Part shown: one piece after another, positions 1 through 7,449 of the stretch | How the letters are laid out: every line of letters starts with the position of its first letter | How positions within the stretch are numbered: the stretch's first letter is position 1 | Source of the DNA: Litoreibacter arenae DSM 19593 | GTDB taxonomy: Bacteria; Pseudomonadota; Alphaproteobacteria; Rhodobacterales; Rhodobacteraceae | Assembly (NCBI RefSeq): GCF_000442275.2 | Contig: NZ_KE557306.1 | Location: 124,001-188,000, forward strand | Direction of reading: 5' to 3' | Length of the DNA stretch: 64,000 nucleotides | The notes under the pieces: generated by a model | Told to the model about the DNA's origin: nothing | Database searches by the model: none | The model's input: the letters and a program-made list of their open reading frames with translations, nothing else | Program-made: the position numbers and the translations under genes

Positions 1-171
1 GAGGCCGAAGCGGTCCTGCGGGCGCTTAGTTTCGAGGGCAACCGCCACGGCCGCAACCCGCCGGAGCATTGGTTCACCACCCTGACCGACACCCCGCGAG
101 AGGGCGCGATCGGCGACGAGCTGCGCACGCGGCTGGATATGCTGACCGCACGGTTGAAGGCGTCGTATTAA
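1..171 (+). CDS. C-terminal end of an unidentified protein (partial)
   Basis: An open frame runs in from the left edge and stops at TAA 169-171, giving the last 56 residues of a larger protein. The tail is charged and ends in a helical-looking stretch with the terminus ARLKASY. I see no motif that identifies a family. It converges on the dehydratase gene at 178, leaving six bases between stops, and no hairpin terminator separates them. The codon use is the same GC-rich pattern as its neighbours, which is the main reason for calling it coding. Confidence 0.55.
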   Translation, partial: EAEAVLRALSFEGNRHGRNPPEHWFTTLTDTPREGAIGDELRTRLDMLTARLKASY

Positions 172-177
172 CGAGGG

Positions 178-1152
178 CTAAACCTTCGGCGTTTTGCCCG
201 CCATAACCTGCAAGAACCAGTCCGTGTCGATATTGCCGCCGCACAGGATCACCGCGCAGTCCTTGCCCGCCATGCGCTCTTTCTCCCGCAACAACCCCGC
301 CAGAGGCGCGGCCCCTGCACCTTCGGCCAGATTGTGGGTGCAGGTGTAATAGGCGCGGATCGCCTCGGCGACCTCGTCATCGCTGACGGTGATGATCCGC
401 TCCGCGCCTTTGGAGTAGATGTCATAGGCCTCTTGCACGGGCAGGCGGACGGCCATGCCGTCGGCGAATGTGTTGGCGCTGTCGGTCTCGACCATGCGGC
501 CCGCCTCGACCGATAGTTTTGCGGTCGGGGCATTCTCCGACACCACGCCCACCACTTTGGTTTTCAGTCCCAAGGCATCCCGCGCCAGAATGGTGCCACA
601 GATGCCGGAGCCGCAGCCTATAGGGACATAGATCGTGTCCAGATCGGGCTGGGCGGAGAGCAACTCGAACGCATAGGTCGCCACGCCGCGCACCAGTTCT
701 TTGTGGAAAGGCGGCACGATGAACAGGCCCTGTTCTTCGGCCACGCGGAAGGCTTCTGCCTTGGCCTCATCGAAATCCTGCCCGTGCTCCACCAGCTCCG
801 CCCCGAAAGCGCGCATGGCGGCGTTTTTCTCGACCGAGTTGCCGTGGGGGACGTAGATCAACGCGCGTAGACCCGCCGCCGTGGCCATCCGCGCCTGGCC
901 TTGCCCGTGGTTGCCCTTTGTGGCTGTGCAGATGCCCGGCACGCCCGGGTGGGTGCGGGTCAGCCAGTCCATGAAGGTGATCGCCCCGCGCATCTTGAAC
1001 GCGCCGGTGGGCCCGTGGTTTTCATGCTTCACCCAAGTGGGGGTGCCCGTGCGGGCGTTCAGCATCGGCCAGCTATACTGCGCCGTGGCGGGCATGTGGC
1101 GGTAGACGAGGGCGCAGGCGTCCTCAAGCTCGGATTTGGTGAATGTCATCAT
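178..1152 (-). CDS. Threonine dehydratase family PLP enzyme
   Basis: This is a fold-type II pyridoxal-phosphate ammonia-lyase of about 324 residues, the length usual for single-domain (catabolic type) threonine/serine dehydratases without a regulatory ACT domain. The motif HENHGPTGAFKMRGA contains the PLP-binding lysine (K53). The phosphate-binding glycine-rich loop appears as GCGSGICGT, and a late CGGNID segment is typical of the family. I placed the start at the double ATG 1147-1152, because residues upstream of it are Arg/Ala-rich and unlike the family. Members include threonine dehydratase, threo-3-hydroxyaspartate ammonia-lyase and hydroxyectoine-utilisation EutB. No ectoine genes are adjacent, so the substrate cannot be assigned. 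The gene is divergent from modA with about 85 bp between starts. Confidence 0.85.
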   Translation of the reverse strand: MMTFTKSELEDACALVYRHMPATAQYSWPMLNARTGTPTWVKHENHGPTGAFKMRGAITFMDWLTRTHPGVPGICTATKGNHGQGQARMATAAGLRALIYVPHGNSVEKNAAMRAFGAELVEHGQDFDEAKAEAFRVAEEQGLFIVPPFHKELVRGVATYAFELLSAQPDLDTIYVPIGCGSGICGTILARDALGLKTKVVGVVSENAPTAKLSVEAGRMVETDSANTFADGMAVRLPVQEAYDIYSKGAERIITVSDDEVAEAIRAYYTCTHNLAEGAGAAPLAGLLREKERMAGKDCAVILCGGNIDTDWFLQVMAGKTPKV

Positions 1153-1236
1153 GACGCGCAGCCTAGCGGGCCTGCGCCGTGCTGCAAGCGGCATTTGGCC
1201 TTGCGCCCGCCTGTTCTTTGCCCACAATCACCCGCC

Positions 1237-1941
1237 ATGATCCGTCGTCTTTTCATAGCTTTGGTGTTTTGCCTTGCCGCGCTGCCCGTGCGGGCGCAGG
1301 ACGTGGTGATCTTCGCCGCCTCCAGCCTGAAGACGGCTCTGGACGAGGTGACTGAGGGCCTGCCCGTGCGCATCTCCTACGGCGGCAGCGGGCTGTTGGC
1401 GCGGCAGATCATGCAAGGCGCACCGGCGGATATCTTCTTTTCCGCCAACGAGGTCTGGATGGACGCGGCGCAAGATGCGGGCGCGATCCGAGCCGAGAGC
1501 CGCGTGGAGCTGTTGTCGAACGCGCTGGTGATTGTCGGCCATGAGGCGGCGCCCTTCGAAGATATGCTCGCAAGCGATGGCCGCGTCGCGACGGGGCTGG
1601 TCGCCTCGGTGCCCGTTGGCATCTACGCGAAGGCCTATCTGGAACGCGCGGGCCACTGGGACACCATCTCCCCGCGTCTGGTTGAAACCGATAACGCCCG
1701 CGCGGCGCTGGCCTTGGCCGCCCGTGGCGAGGTGCCCTTTGCGGTGGTCTATGCCAGCGACGCCGTGGCGGAGCCTGCGATCCATGTGATCCACGCCTTG
1801 CCCGAATTGCCCGACCTGCCGATCCGCTATCCCGTGGCCTTGACAGCCAGCGCGGGACCAGCGGCCGACGCCGTTCTGCAAGCGCTTCAAAGCGACCGCG
1901 CAAGGGCGATCTATGCCGCGCACGGGTTCGGGACGCCTTGA
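1237..1941 (+). CDS. modA: Molybdate ABC transporter, substrate-binding protein
   Basis: Periplasmic binding protein of 234 residues that captures molybdate (and probably tungstate) for ModBC. A signal peptide, MIRRLFIALVFCLAALPVRA, ends in a plausible Ala-X-Ala site. The mature start reads DVVIFAASSLKTALDEV, the ligand-binding opening typical of ModA, followed by YGGSGLLARQIMQGAPADIFFSAN, which contributes oxyanion-binding serines. A longer open frame continues upstream to 901, but the signal peptide fixes the start at ATG 1237. The stop overlaps the modB ATG (1941), so translation is probably coupled. I see no ModE-type operator in the 85-bp upstream gap and no modE gene in the window. Confidence 0.95.
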   Translation: MIRRLFIALVFCLAALPVRAQDVVIFAASSLKTALDEVTEGLPVRISYGGSGLLARQIMQGAPADIFFSANEVWMDAAQDAGAIRAESRVELLSNALVIVGHEAAPFEDMLASDGRVATGLVASVPVGIYAKAYLERAGHWDTISPRLVETDNARAALALAARGEVPFAVVYASDAVAEPAIHVIHALPELPDLPIRYPVALTASAGPAADAVLQALQSDRARAIYAAHGFGTP

Positions 1942-2627
1942 TGCTGGGTCTGGGGCCACAGGAATGGGGCGCGGTGGCGCTGTCGCTGCGCGTGTCCATC
2001 GTGGCGACGTTGGCGATCCTACCACTTGCCATATGGGTGGCCCATCTGCTGGCGCGACGGGACTTCGCGGGCAAGGGCGTGTTGAACGCGCTGGTGCTCT
2101 TGCCACTGGTGCTGCCTCCGGTGGTCACCGGCTACCTGCTGCTTTTGACCTTCGGCACGCAAGGCGCGGTGGGCGGCTTCCTCAGCAATCTTGGCATTGT
2201 GTTCGCCTTCCGCTGGACGGGAGCGGCCCTGGCCGCCGCGATCATGGCGTTTCCTTTGATGGTTCGGGCGATCCGGCTGGGGTTCGAGGCCAGCGACCGC
2301 AGGCTGGAGGAGGCCGCCACCACCCTCGGCGCGTCGCCGTGGCGGGTGTTTCGCACGATCACCTTGCCCGCCGCCTTGCCGTCGGTGATTGCAGGCGCGG
2401 TTCTGGGCTTCGCCAAGGCCATGGGCGAGTTCGGCGCGACAATCACCTTCGTTGCCGCCATTCCGGGGCAGACGCAGACCATCCCCTCGGCCATCTATGC
2501 GTTCCTGCAAGTGCCCGGTGGCGAAAGCCAAGCGGGGCGGTTGGTGCTGGTGTCTCTGGTGATTGCGCTGGGTGCGGTCGCCGTGTCCGAGTGGATTGCG
2601 CGTAAAGTCGCGGGGCGGCGGTTATGA
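1941..2627 (+). CDS. modB: Molybdate ABC transporter, permease
   Basis: Inner-membrane permease of about 228 residues with five or six hydrophobic segments. The cytoplasmic coupling loop has the ABC-permease EAA signature, visible as LEEAATTLGASPWRVFRTIT followed by LPAALPSVIAGAVLGFAKAMGEFG, as in ModB and CysT/W permeases. The ATG at 1941 overlaps the modA stop by one base; a TTG just before it could also initiate. Its stop overlaps the start of modC in an ATGA arrangement. The three genes therefore form one tightly coupled operon delivering molybdate for molybdenum-cofactor enzymes. Confidence 0.95.
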   Translation: MLGLGPQEWGAVALSLRVSIVATLAILPLAIWVAHLLARRDFAGKGVLNALVLLPLVLPPVVTGYLLLLTFGTQGAVGGFLSNLGIVFAFRWTGAALAAAIMAFPLMVRAIRLGFEASDRRLEEAATTLGASPWRVFRTITLPAALPSVIAGAVLGFAKAMGEFGATITFVAAIPGQTQTIPSAIYAFLQVPGGESQAGRLVLVSLVIALGAVAVSEWIARKVAGRRL

Positions 2628-3715
2628 GCGTTTCCGTCCAGATCACGCAGAGCCTTGGCGGGTTCACCTTGGACGCGGGGTTCGAAGGCGAGGGCGGCGT
2701 CACCGCGCTGTTCGGGCCGTCGGGCTGTGGCAAAACATCGGTGATCAACGCGATCGCGGGACTGAGCCGCCCGGACGCGGGCCACATTCGCGTGGGCGGG
2801 CATGTGCTGTTCGACAGTTCCAAGGGCATATTCGTGCCGCCGCACAAACGCCGGATCGGCTATGTGTTCCAAGAGCCGCGCCTGTTTCCGCATATGAGCG
2901 TGCTGGAGAACATAGAATACGGGCGCCCCATGCAGTCGCATTCCACGCCAATGGATGGCGGCTTGGCCGCGCTGGGCATCGACCACCTGATGGAGCGCCG
3001 CCCGCGCGATTTGTCCGGCGGCGAGGCGCAGCGGGTGGCGATCGCCCGCGCCATCATGAGCCAGCCCAAAGTCTTGCTGATGGACGAGCCGCTGGCAGCG
3101 CTGGACGATGCGCGTAAATCCGAATTTCTGCCTTACCTGCAAGCCTTGGTCGCGCGGACCAGCATTCCGGTTTTCTATGTCAGCCACGCCATGGCGGAGG
3201 TGGCCCAGCTGGCAGATCATCTGGTGGTGATGCGCGACGGGCGGGTCGTGCGCTCCGGCCCGTTGGCGCAGATCCTGTCCGATCCCGCTGCCGTCGCCGA
3301 CATAGGCGTGCGTGAGGCAGGGGCGATTTTGAACGTGACCGTGGCGCGGTCCGACGCGGGCGACGGACTGAGCGAGCTGTCCTGCGGCGCGGGGCGGCTT
3401 TATCTTCCAAAAGTGCAAGCGTCGGACGGCGAAACCCTGCGCGTGCGTATTCGTGCCAGTGACGTAATGTTGTCAAAAGACAAGCCCGATGGGCTGTCGG
3501 CGTTGAACATTCTGCCCTGTTCGGTGACGCAATTGCACGAGGGCCACGGCCCCGGCGTGGCGGTTGCGCTACGCTCTGGCTCAGTCGATCTGATGGCGCG
3601 GGTGACGCGCCGGTCGGCCCGGGCGATGGGGCTGCGGGCGGGGCTGAATTGCTACGCGGTGATCAAATCGGTCTCCGTGGCACCGACCGATATGGGCGGG
3701 CGTGGCAGCACGTAG
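2624..3715 (+). CDS. modC: Molybdate ABC transporter, ATP-binding protein
   Basis: Cytoplasmic ATPase of 363 residues that powers ModAB. Walker A is GPSGCGKTS (residues 31-39), the ABC signature LSGGEAQRVAIARA begins at about residue 130, and Walker B VLLMDEPLAALDD follows about 20 residues later, with the switch histidine in VSHAMAEV. The C-terminal third (about residue 230 onward) is a TOBE/Mop-type domain that in ModC proteins binds oxyanion and provides feedback; it ends with SARAMGLRAGLNCYAVIKS, a normal Mop ending. The length matches the family. No terminator hairpin is obvious after the stop. Confidence 0.95.
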   Translation: MSVSVQITQSLGGFTLDAGFEGEGGVTALFGPSGCGKTSVINAIAGLSRPDAGHIRVGGHVLFDSSKGIFVPPHKRRIGYVFQEPRLFPHMSVLENIEYGRPMQSHSTPMDGGLAALGIDHLMERRPRDLSGGEAQRVAIARAIMSQPKVLLMDEPLAALDDARKSEFLPYLQALVARTSIPVFYVSHAMAEVAQLADHLVVMRDGRVVRSGPLAQILSDPAAVADIGVREAGAILNVTVARSDAGDGLSELSCGAGRLYLPKVQASDGETLRVRIRASDVMLSKDKPDGLSALNILPCSVTQLHEGHGPGVAVALRSGSVDLMARVTRRSARAMGLRAGLNCYAVIKSVSVAPTDMGGRGST

Positions 3716-3822
3716 CCCTGTTGCCGAAAAGACCGATTGCCCGAAACGTGCGCAACGGCTTCTTGTGCGCTTCCACCGCTTTGCGGATAAACGCGCCAAC
3801 TTTCACGCCCCGGAGGCCTGCA

Positions 3823-4734
3823 ATGACATTTCCCCGCGTCCTTCTTGTGCTGACGTTCCTGCTGGGCGCGACGGCAAGCGCTATGGCGGATGGCCACCGG
3901 TCGCTCGGCTGGGGCATCCTGACCAACAACGACGCGCTGGGCGACAATCAGGACCGCTGGCGCAGCGCGTCCTTTGTGGTGTCTCATCTGCGCGGGTCGG
4001 ACTGGTCCGGCCAGCGGCCTGTGCGGTTCGGGGAGTTGATCGAATACCGCATCCGTGCCGAGATGATCACGCCGGTCAACGTGGCCGCGCCGCGCGCGTC
4101 GGACCGGCGCTATGTGGGCGCGTTATCCTTTGGTGCGCACACCCATTTCCGGAAGGGTGCGACGCAGATGAGCCTCGGGCTCGATCTGGTCTTTGTCGGC
4201 CCGCAAACCAAGCTGGACCAGCTACAGGACGAGTTGCATGGCATCTTTGGCCCCAGCCCCGTGAATGTGGACGGGTTTCAGGTGGATAACGCGGTTTACC
4301 CGACCGTCACTTTTGAAGCGGGGCGCGAATATGCTCTCGGCGGGTCAGGCAACCTTCGCCCGTTCGTGGAAATGCAGGCCGGTGCGGAAACGCTCGCGCG
4401 GATCGGGGCGGATGTGACCTTCGGCGGCGTCGGGCAGGGCGCTTTGCTGCTGCGCGACAGCACCACGGGGCAGTTCTACACCGGCATCAGGGGCGACCGC
4501 CCGGGCGGCCTGTCGCTCATGCTTGGCGGTGACGTCGCCTATGTGGCCGACAGCCGGTATCTGGACACGCCGGGCATCGCCAAAAAGGACATGCGCGCGC
4601 GGTTTCGGGCGGGGCTGCACCAGCAGTTCAAGCACGGGGCGCTGTTCTACGGTGCGACCTATCTGAGCGAGGAATACGAGACCCAGCCCGAAGGGCAGTT
4701 TGTCGGCTCGCTAAGCGCGCGCTTCGAATTCTAG
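3823..4734 (+). CDS. LpxR-family lipid A deacylase (DUF2219), outer membrane
   Basis: Predicted outer-membrane beta-barrel of 303 residues. A signal peptide (MTFPRVLLVLTFLLGATASA) precedes LGWGILTNNDALGDNQDRW, which matches the N-terminal strand of LpxR proteins, where the N-D pair contributes to the catalytic site. Alternating hydrophobic strands follow, and the protein ends in an aromatic residue (SARFEF), a usual barrel-insertion signal. The start at ATG 3823 is chosen over upstream in-frame codons because of the signal peptide and the CGGAGG ribosome site seven bases before it. LpxR removes the 3'-acyloxyacyl chain from lipid A, so this may remodel the cell surface. The substrate here is inferred from family only. 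Confidence 0.82.
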   Translation: MTFPRVLLVLTFLLGATASAMADGHRSLGWGILTNNDALGDNQDRWRSASFVVSHLRGSDWSGQRPVRFGELIEYRIRAEMITPVNVAAPRASDRRYVGALSFGAHTHFRKGATQMSLGLDLVFVGPQTKLDQLQDELHGIFGPSPVNVDGFQVDNAVYPTVTFEAGREYALGGSGNLRPFVEMQAGAETLARIGADVTFGGVGQGALLLRDSTTGQFYTGIRGDRPGGLSLMLGGDVAYVADSRYLDTPGIAKKDMRARFRAGLHQQFKHGALFYGATYLSEEYETQPEGQFVGSLSARFEF

Positions 4735-4774
4735 CCCGCCGGAGGGAGGCCTCTATGCAACAGGTTAGCTTCAT

Positions 4775-4795
4775 GCGTTAACAAATTGTTAACGC
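4775..4795. promoter_or_regulatory. Perfect palindromic CtrA-type box (TTAA-N7-TTAA)
   Basis: Two inverted arms, GCGTTAAC and GTTAACGC, flank a five-base AAATT spacer. Written as a CtrA site this is TTAA, seven bases, TTAA, the consensus for the alphaproteobacterial cell-cycle regulator CtrA. It lies in the AT-rich gap after the LpxR-family gene, 81 bases upstream of the Hint-domain start, so it most likely controls that gene. I found no second exact copy in the other intergenic regions I scanned. Confidence 0.6.
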
Positions 4796-4876
4796 GTATC
4801 TATCCAGACTCCGGTTTTCGTGCTACCGCTCAGAAAAAGACGACCAACGATAAAAAGACTAGAGCAGGTAACGGAC

Positions 4877-5935
4877 ATGAACACGGGCTTTACAGGCACG
4901 TATGTCCTCACGTCAGACCAAATCCAGCTGGATGGTGCGCGATGTGCGCCGGATCAGCTGCCTCAGGCCGGTCAGGTCTGGTCATGGCACGGGGACGCCG
5001 TGCGTCTGGACGGGGCGCATTCTCCTTTGATCCTCACCAATGAGATCGGGCGTGACGAGTTTCGCCGTCGTGTCGCGCAGGTGGTGGAGCGCAGGTTCGA
5101 CCTGCCCGAATGCGGCGATCTGAAGATCGGCGATGACCGCGCACCGACCGGCCCCGACGGCTACGTCCTGTCGGATGGCGAGGTGCATTTCACGCTGGTG
5201 CCGATACGGTCGCCCCGCTTGGAGGCGGTCTTATGGTGGTGCGCAGATGGCGTTCCGCTCGCGGGGCGAGATTACCGCGTGACCTCCACGCCGGGGGCGC
5301 GACCGGTCCAGCACCGTTCAAGTGATTTCGGTGGTGACGTGATCTGCTTCACCCAAGGCACCCGTATCCGCACGCCGGATGGCGACGCGCTCGTTGACCA
5401 GCTCGCTGTCGGCGACATGGTGCAGACCAAGGATGACGGCCCGCAAGAGATCCTTTGGATCGGCCAACGCCGCATGTCCGGCGCCCGCCTGTATGCCATG
5501 CCCGAACTGCGCCCCGTGCGGCTTCGCGCGGCCGCGCTGGATCAGGACGTGCCGGATGCCGACCTGCTGGTGTCCCCGCATCACCGGATCGTGTTTTCCG
5601 GCCCCAAGGCGCAGGCGTTGTTCAACCAGCCCGAGGTGCTGGTCGCGGCTTCCGACCTGATCAACGACACCAGCGTCTTCGTGGACCACACCGTCAAGGA
5701 GGTGACCTATATCCACCTGCTGCTGTCGCGCCATCAGGTGCTGTGGGCGAACGGCGTGCAGACGGAAAGCTATCATCCGGCCAACACCACGCTGAAGACG
5801 GTCGACGACCACCAGCGGGCGGGCCTGCTGGAGTTGTTTCCCGAGTTGCAAGCCGACCTGCATAGCTACGGCCCCTTTGCACGTCGCAATCTGGACCGGT
5901 CCGAGGCCGCAATCCTGACCCACGACATGGTGTAG
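4877..5935 (+). CDS. Hint-domain (hedgehog/intein-like) protein
   Basis: A 352-residue protein with an N-terminal part of unknown fold (residues 1-150) and a Hint domain from about residue 155. The domain opens with ICFTQGTRIRTPDG, where C157 is the expected autoprocessing nucleophile, has LVDQLAVGDMVQT, and carries a histidine pair at about 235-236 (SPHHRIVF). It closes near WANGVQTESYHPAN. Such Hint_2-type proteins are common in roseobacters and other marine alphaproteobacteria, with no established role. No signal peptide is evident. I chose ATG 4877 because it is preceded by an AGCAGG-like ribosome site; an in-frame start at 4820 would add a basic leader. The palindromic CtrA-type box lies just upstream. 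Confidence 0.8.
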   Translation: MNTGFTGTYVLTSDQIQLDGARCAPDQLPQAGQVWSWHGDAVRLDGAHSPLILTNEIGRDEFRRRVAQVVERRFDLPECGDLKIGDDRAPTGPDGYVLSDGEVHFTLVPIRSPRLEAVLWWCADGVPLAGRDYRVTSTPGARPVQHRSSDFGGDVICFTQGTRIRTPDGDALVDQLAVGDMVQTKDDGPQEILWIGQRRMSGARLYAMPELRPVRLRAAALDQDVPDADLLVSPHHRIVFSGPKAQALFNQPEVLVAASDLINDTSVFVDHTVKEVTYIHLLLSRHQVLWANGVQTESYHPANTTLKTVDDHQRAGLLELFPELQADLHSYGPFARRNLDRSEAAILTHDMV

Positions 5936-5939
5936 CCGC

Positions 5940-6629
5940 GTGGCCTTCGTGAAGGGCCATTGGCAATTGCTGGCGCTCGTCGCGGTGATCTTCGCGCTGT
6001 GGTCCACACCGGTCATGGTGCCGTTGAAAATCATCGTTGTTTTGCTGCACGAGTTGTCCCACGGGCTGGCGGCGGTGCTGACTGGTGGCTCCATCGAGCA
6101 GATCACCATCTCACCCCAGCAGGGCGGGCAGGCGATGATACGTGGCGGCTCGCGGTTCCTGACGTTAAGCGCCGGATATCTCGGCTCGCTGCTGTTCGGC
6201 ATGGCGCTGTTGTTCGCGGCGTTGCGCAGCACCGCCGACCGCGCGGTTGTTGCGGGGCTGGGGGTCGCGTTGCTGTTGGTGTCCGCGCTGTATCTGCGCG
6301 ACCTGTTTGCACTTGTGTTTTGCGTCGGGCTGGCGGTGGTGTTGCTGGCCATGGCGCGCTGGCTGGACCACCGCGCCAATGATCTGGTGCTGCGCGTGAT
6401 CGGGCTGACCTCGATGATCTATGTGCCGTTCGACATCTTCTCCGACACCATCGCGCGGGCGCATCTGCAATCGGACGCGCGGATGATGGCGCAGGAGTTC
6501 GGCGGGGCCACGGTGCTGTGGGGCGGGCTGTGGCTCATACTCAGCGTGCTGGCGATCGGGGCCAGCCTCCGATACGGCTTGCGGGCACCCAGCAACATCG
6601 TGTTTCGGCAGGCCACAAAAGCCGATTGA
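5940..6629 (+). CDS. M50-like integral membrane zinc metallopeptidase
   Basis: A 229-residue protein with about six hydrophobic segments. The first TM region leads into LLHELSHGLAAVLTGG, where HELSH (residues 37-41) is the HExxH zinc motif embedded in the membrane as in site-2-protease (M50) relatives, specifically the M50B-like group of small bacterial proteins. A second zinc ligand (an NxxPG-type motif) is not clearly visible, so activity is uncertain. The start is GTG 5940, four bases after the Hint gene stop, which suggests cotranscription with it. Its stop codon lies inside the -35 element of the rpsD promoter. Confidence 0.72.
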   Translation: MAFVKGHWQLLALVAVIFALWSTPVMVPLKIIVVLLHELSHGLAAVLTGGSIEQITISPQQGGQAMIRGGSRFLTLSAGYLGSLLFGMALLFAALRSTADRAVVAGLGVALLLVSALYLRDLFALVFCVGLAVVLLAMARWLDHRANDLVLRVIGLTSMIYVPFDIFSDTIARAHLQSDARMMAQEFGGATVLWGGLWLILSVLAIGASLRYGLRAPSNIVFRQATKAD

Positions 6630-6653
6630 CTCCCTCTGCAACCCGTCTATAAG
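6626..6653 (+). promoter_or_regulatory. Sigma70-type promoter for rpsD
   Basis: TTGACT (6626-6631) and TATAAG (6648-6653) are separated by 16 bases, close to the consensus housekeeping promoter. The -35 hexamer overlaps the stop codon of the preceding membrane-peptidase gene. Transcription would start near 6660, leaving a leader of about 100 bases before rpsD. Confidence 0.65.
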
Positions 6654-6676
6654 CGCGGCTTCATTGGTGTTGGTGG

Positions 6677-6718
6677 CCCCCGCAAGGGGATGCCCTGTCG
6701 CTGCGGCAAAATCCGCAG
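6677..6718 (+). promoter_or_regulatory. Structured leader of rpsD (two hairpins)
   Basis: Two stems can be drawn in the rpsD leader: CCCC with GGGG around 6678-6689, and CTGCGG (6701-6706) with CCGCAG (6713-6718) around a six-base loop. Ribosomal protein S4 is known to autoregulate its own mRNA in several bacteria, so the leader is a candidate S4 or decay-control site. The assignment is inference from position and structure only. Confidence 0.35.
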
Positions 6719-6761
6719 AGAGGACAACGCCCTTCTGAAACCGAAAGAAGGAGATCAGCAA

Positions 6762-7382
6762 GTGACGAAACGTACTGCTGCCAAATACAAAATTGACCGC
6801 CGGATGGGTGAAAACATCTGGGGCCGTCCGAAATCCCCCGTCAACCGTCGTGAATATGGCCCCGGCCAGCACGGTCAGCGCCGCAAGGGCAAGCTGTCCG
6901 ACTTCGGTCTGCAACTGCGCGCCAAGCAGAAGCTGAAAGGCTACTATGGCGACCTGACCGAGAAGCAGTTCAAGCGTACCTACGTTGAAGCTGCCCGCGT
7001 CAAAGGCGACACCGGTGAAAACCTGATCGGCCTGCTGGAGCGTCGCCTGGACGCCGTCGTGTACCGCGCCAAGTTCGTGCCGACCGTTTTTGCGGCCCGC
7101 CAGTTCGTCAACCACGGCCACGTGACCGTGAACGGCCAGCGTGTGAACATCCCGTCCTACCGTGTGAAGGAAGGCGACGTGATCGAAGTCCGCGAGAAGT
7201 CCAAGCAAATGGCGCTGGTGCTCGAAGCATCGCAACTGCCGGAGCGTGACGTTCCCGACTACATGGAAGTCGACCACTCCAAAATGAAAGCGACCTTCGT
7301 GCGCACTCCGGGTCTGGGCGATGTGCCTTACCCTGTCATGATGGAACCGAACCTCGTGATCGAATACTACGCACAGAACTAA
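6762..7382 (+). CDS. rpsD: 30S ribosomal protein S4
   Basis: Primary 16S rRNA-binding protein of the small subunit body, 206 residues, the usual alphaproteobacterial length. It opens [16 protein letters not shown], continues with [19 protein letters not shown], and contains the S4 RNA-binding domain at about residues 95-160 ([20 protein letters not shown], then [18 protein letters not shown]). The start is GTG 6762, preceded by AAGGAG eight bases upstream; an in-frame ATG at 6690 lies in the leader and lacks family similarity. The gene stands alone, driven by its own promoter and closed by a strong terminator. Confidence 0.97.
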   Translation: MTKRTAAKYKIDRRMGENIWGRPKSPVNRREYGPGQHGQRRKGKLSDFGLQLRAKQKLKGYYGDLTEKQFKRTYVEAARVKGDTGENLIGLLERRLDAVVYRAKFVPTVFAARQFVNHGHVTVNGQRVNIPSYRVKEGDVIEVREKSKQMALVLEASQLPERDVPDYMEVDHSKMKATFVRTPGLGDVPYPVMMEPNLVIEYYAQN

Positions 7383-7404
7383 GGTTCTTGCGGCATTCAG
7401 TCCC

Positions 7405-7432
7405 AAAGGCCGCCCCTCGGGGCGGTCTTTTT
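7405..7432 (+). terminator. Rho-independent terminator after rpsD
   Basis: GC-rich stem GGCCGCCCC/GGGGCGGTC with a TC loop, followed by five T residues, 20 to 50 bases after the rpsD stop. A fragment of A residues before the stem would pair with the T run. Confidence 0.85.
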
Positions 7433-7449
7433 GCTTTGGAGGAAGATAA

